The translations under genes and the position numbers were made by a program. A stretch of 64,000 nt of DNA from Novosphingobium sp. KCTC 2891. GTDB taxonomy: Bacteria > Pseudomonadota > Alphaproteobacteria > Sphingomonadales > Sphingomonadaceae. The stretch is taken from positions 372,001-436,000 of the forward strand of contig NZ_JAPCZG010000002.1 of NCBI RefSeq assembly GCF_025938155.1, given 5' to 3'. Numbering within the stretch: the stretch's first letter is position 1; the number at the start of each line of letters is the position of its first letter. Under the pieces are notes generated by a model, which had not been told where the DNA came from, searched no databases, and saw nothing but the letters and a program-made list of their open reading frames with translations. This document shows positions 63,692 through 64,000 of this stretch, piece after piece.

Positions 63692-64000
63692 ATGTCCACG
63701 CAGCAGCCCTCGGCCAACGCCGCTTCCGTCACCGACCTCGTCGCCCAGCTCGCCCGCGCCGGCCGCACCGCCGGACGCCAGCTTGCGCGGATGCCGTCTG
63801 CCGACAAGGCTCGCGCGCTCCAGCTTGCCGCCGCCTCGCTGCGCCGTGCTGCCGCCGATGTGCTGTCCGCCAATGCGCGCGACGTGACGGCCGCCGAAAC
63901 CAACGGGCTTTCCCCTGCGCTGATCGATCGCTTGCGGCTGGACGAAGCCCGGCTCGAAGGCATCGCTGCCGCGGTCGATGATGTGGCGGTGCTGGCCGAT
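63692..64000 (+). CDS. proA: Gamma-glutamyl phosphate reductase (partial, runs off right edge)
   Basis: Reduces gamma-glutamyl phosphate to glutamate-5-semialdehyde in proline synthesis. Only the first 103 residues are present: ARAGRTAGRQLARMPSADKARALQ and LSANARDVTAAETNGLSPALIDRL are the typical ProA N-terminus; the catalytic Cys lies beyond the window. The ATG at 63692 is used. proB may precede or follow elsewhere. Confidence 0.9.
   Translation, partial: MSTQQPSANAASVTDLVAQLARAGRTAGRQLARMPSADKARALQLAAASLRRAAADVLSANARDVTAAETNGLSPALIDRLRLDEARLEGIAAAVDDVAVLAD

Overview
The window is a continuous stretch of a GC-rich alphaproteobacterial chromosome. Gene content and order point to Sphingomonadales, close to Novosphingobium or Sphingomonas. 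Examples are hemE / putative oriC / ppsR-maf-aroE-coaE-dnaQ, a DUF1013 (TrcR-type) cell-cycle regulator, DUF1491, DUF1465, DUF1192 and paired DUF465 proteins, bactofilin with an M23 peptidase, and rodZ-like / TPR / tilS / ftsH. This assignment rests on remembered synteny and protein families, not on a database search. No rRNA, tRNA, CRISPR array or intact prophage was recognised.

Layout. 1-6.8 kb: hemE (cut by the left edge) diverges from a tightly overlapping ppsR-maf-aroE-coaE-dnaQ series; the gap between them has DnaA-box-like 9-mers and GANTC sites and is the best oriC candidate. hpf, ptsN, a PaaI thioesterase and a DUF1491 gene follow. 7-14 kb: a SleB-type hydrolase, a ClC channel with CBS domains, and a compact rpe-heparinase-like-purH operon. 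14-21 kb: a DUF2141 protein, a D-2-hydroxyacid dehydrogenase, then an inositol locus (nucleotidyltransferase and inositol-1-phosphate synthase on one strand, a CDP-alcohol phosphotransferase divergent), an MFS transporter and a PmtA-like methyltransferase. 21-34 kb: lipB, a CitE-like lyase, old yellow enzyme, an EamA transporter, a serralysin-like protease, nadA, an MBL hydrolase with a DUF4230 protein, glpD and DUF1465. 34-50 kb: two DUF465 proteins, ptsP, RodZ-like and CpoB-like envelope proteins, tilS, an alpha-L-arabinofuranosidase lying between tilS and ftsH, ftsH, a quinone oxidoreductase, DUF3667, an M23 peptidase, hemB, a GNAT enzyme, gamma carbonic anhydrase and DUF167. 50-59.8 kb: an SDR, DUF1275, a truncated hemoglobin, a DNA ligase / MBL exonuclease pair, an EF-hand lipoprotein, clpA, DUF1192 and a second quinone oxidoreductase. 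59.8-60.9 kb: an AT-rich islet with a sulfotransferase-like gene and a decayed transposase end. 61-64 kb: trcR, bactofilin with an overlapping M23 peptidase, and the start of proA.

How it works together. Most of the window is core housekeeping: heme (hemE, hemB), shikimate, CoA, lipoate, NAD, purine and proline synthesis, proteolysis (ftsH, clpA), ribosome hibernation, parts of the nitrogen PTS (ptsN, ptsP) and cell-envelope morphogenesis. The most promising less-described system is the inositol locus at 15.8-19.1 kb. Its three enzymes could make inositol-1-phosphate, activate it with CTP and transfer it to an alcohol acceptor, giving an inositol phospholipid, an inositol sphingolipid or a soluble inositol phosphodiester. 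The sulfotransferase islet is the clearest sign of horizontal transfer.
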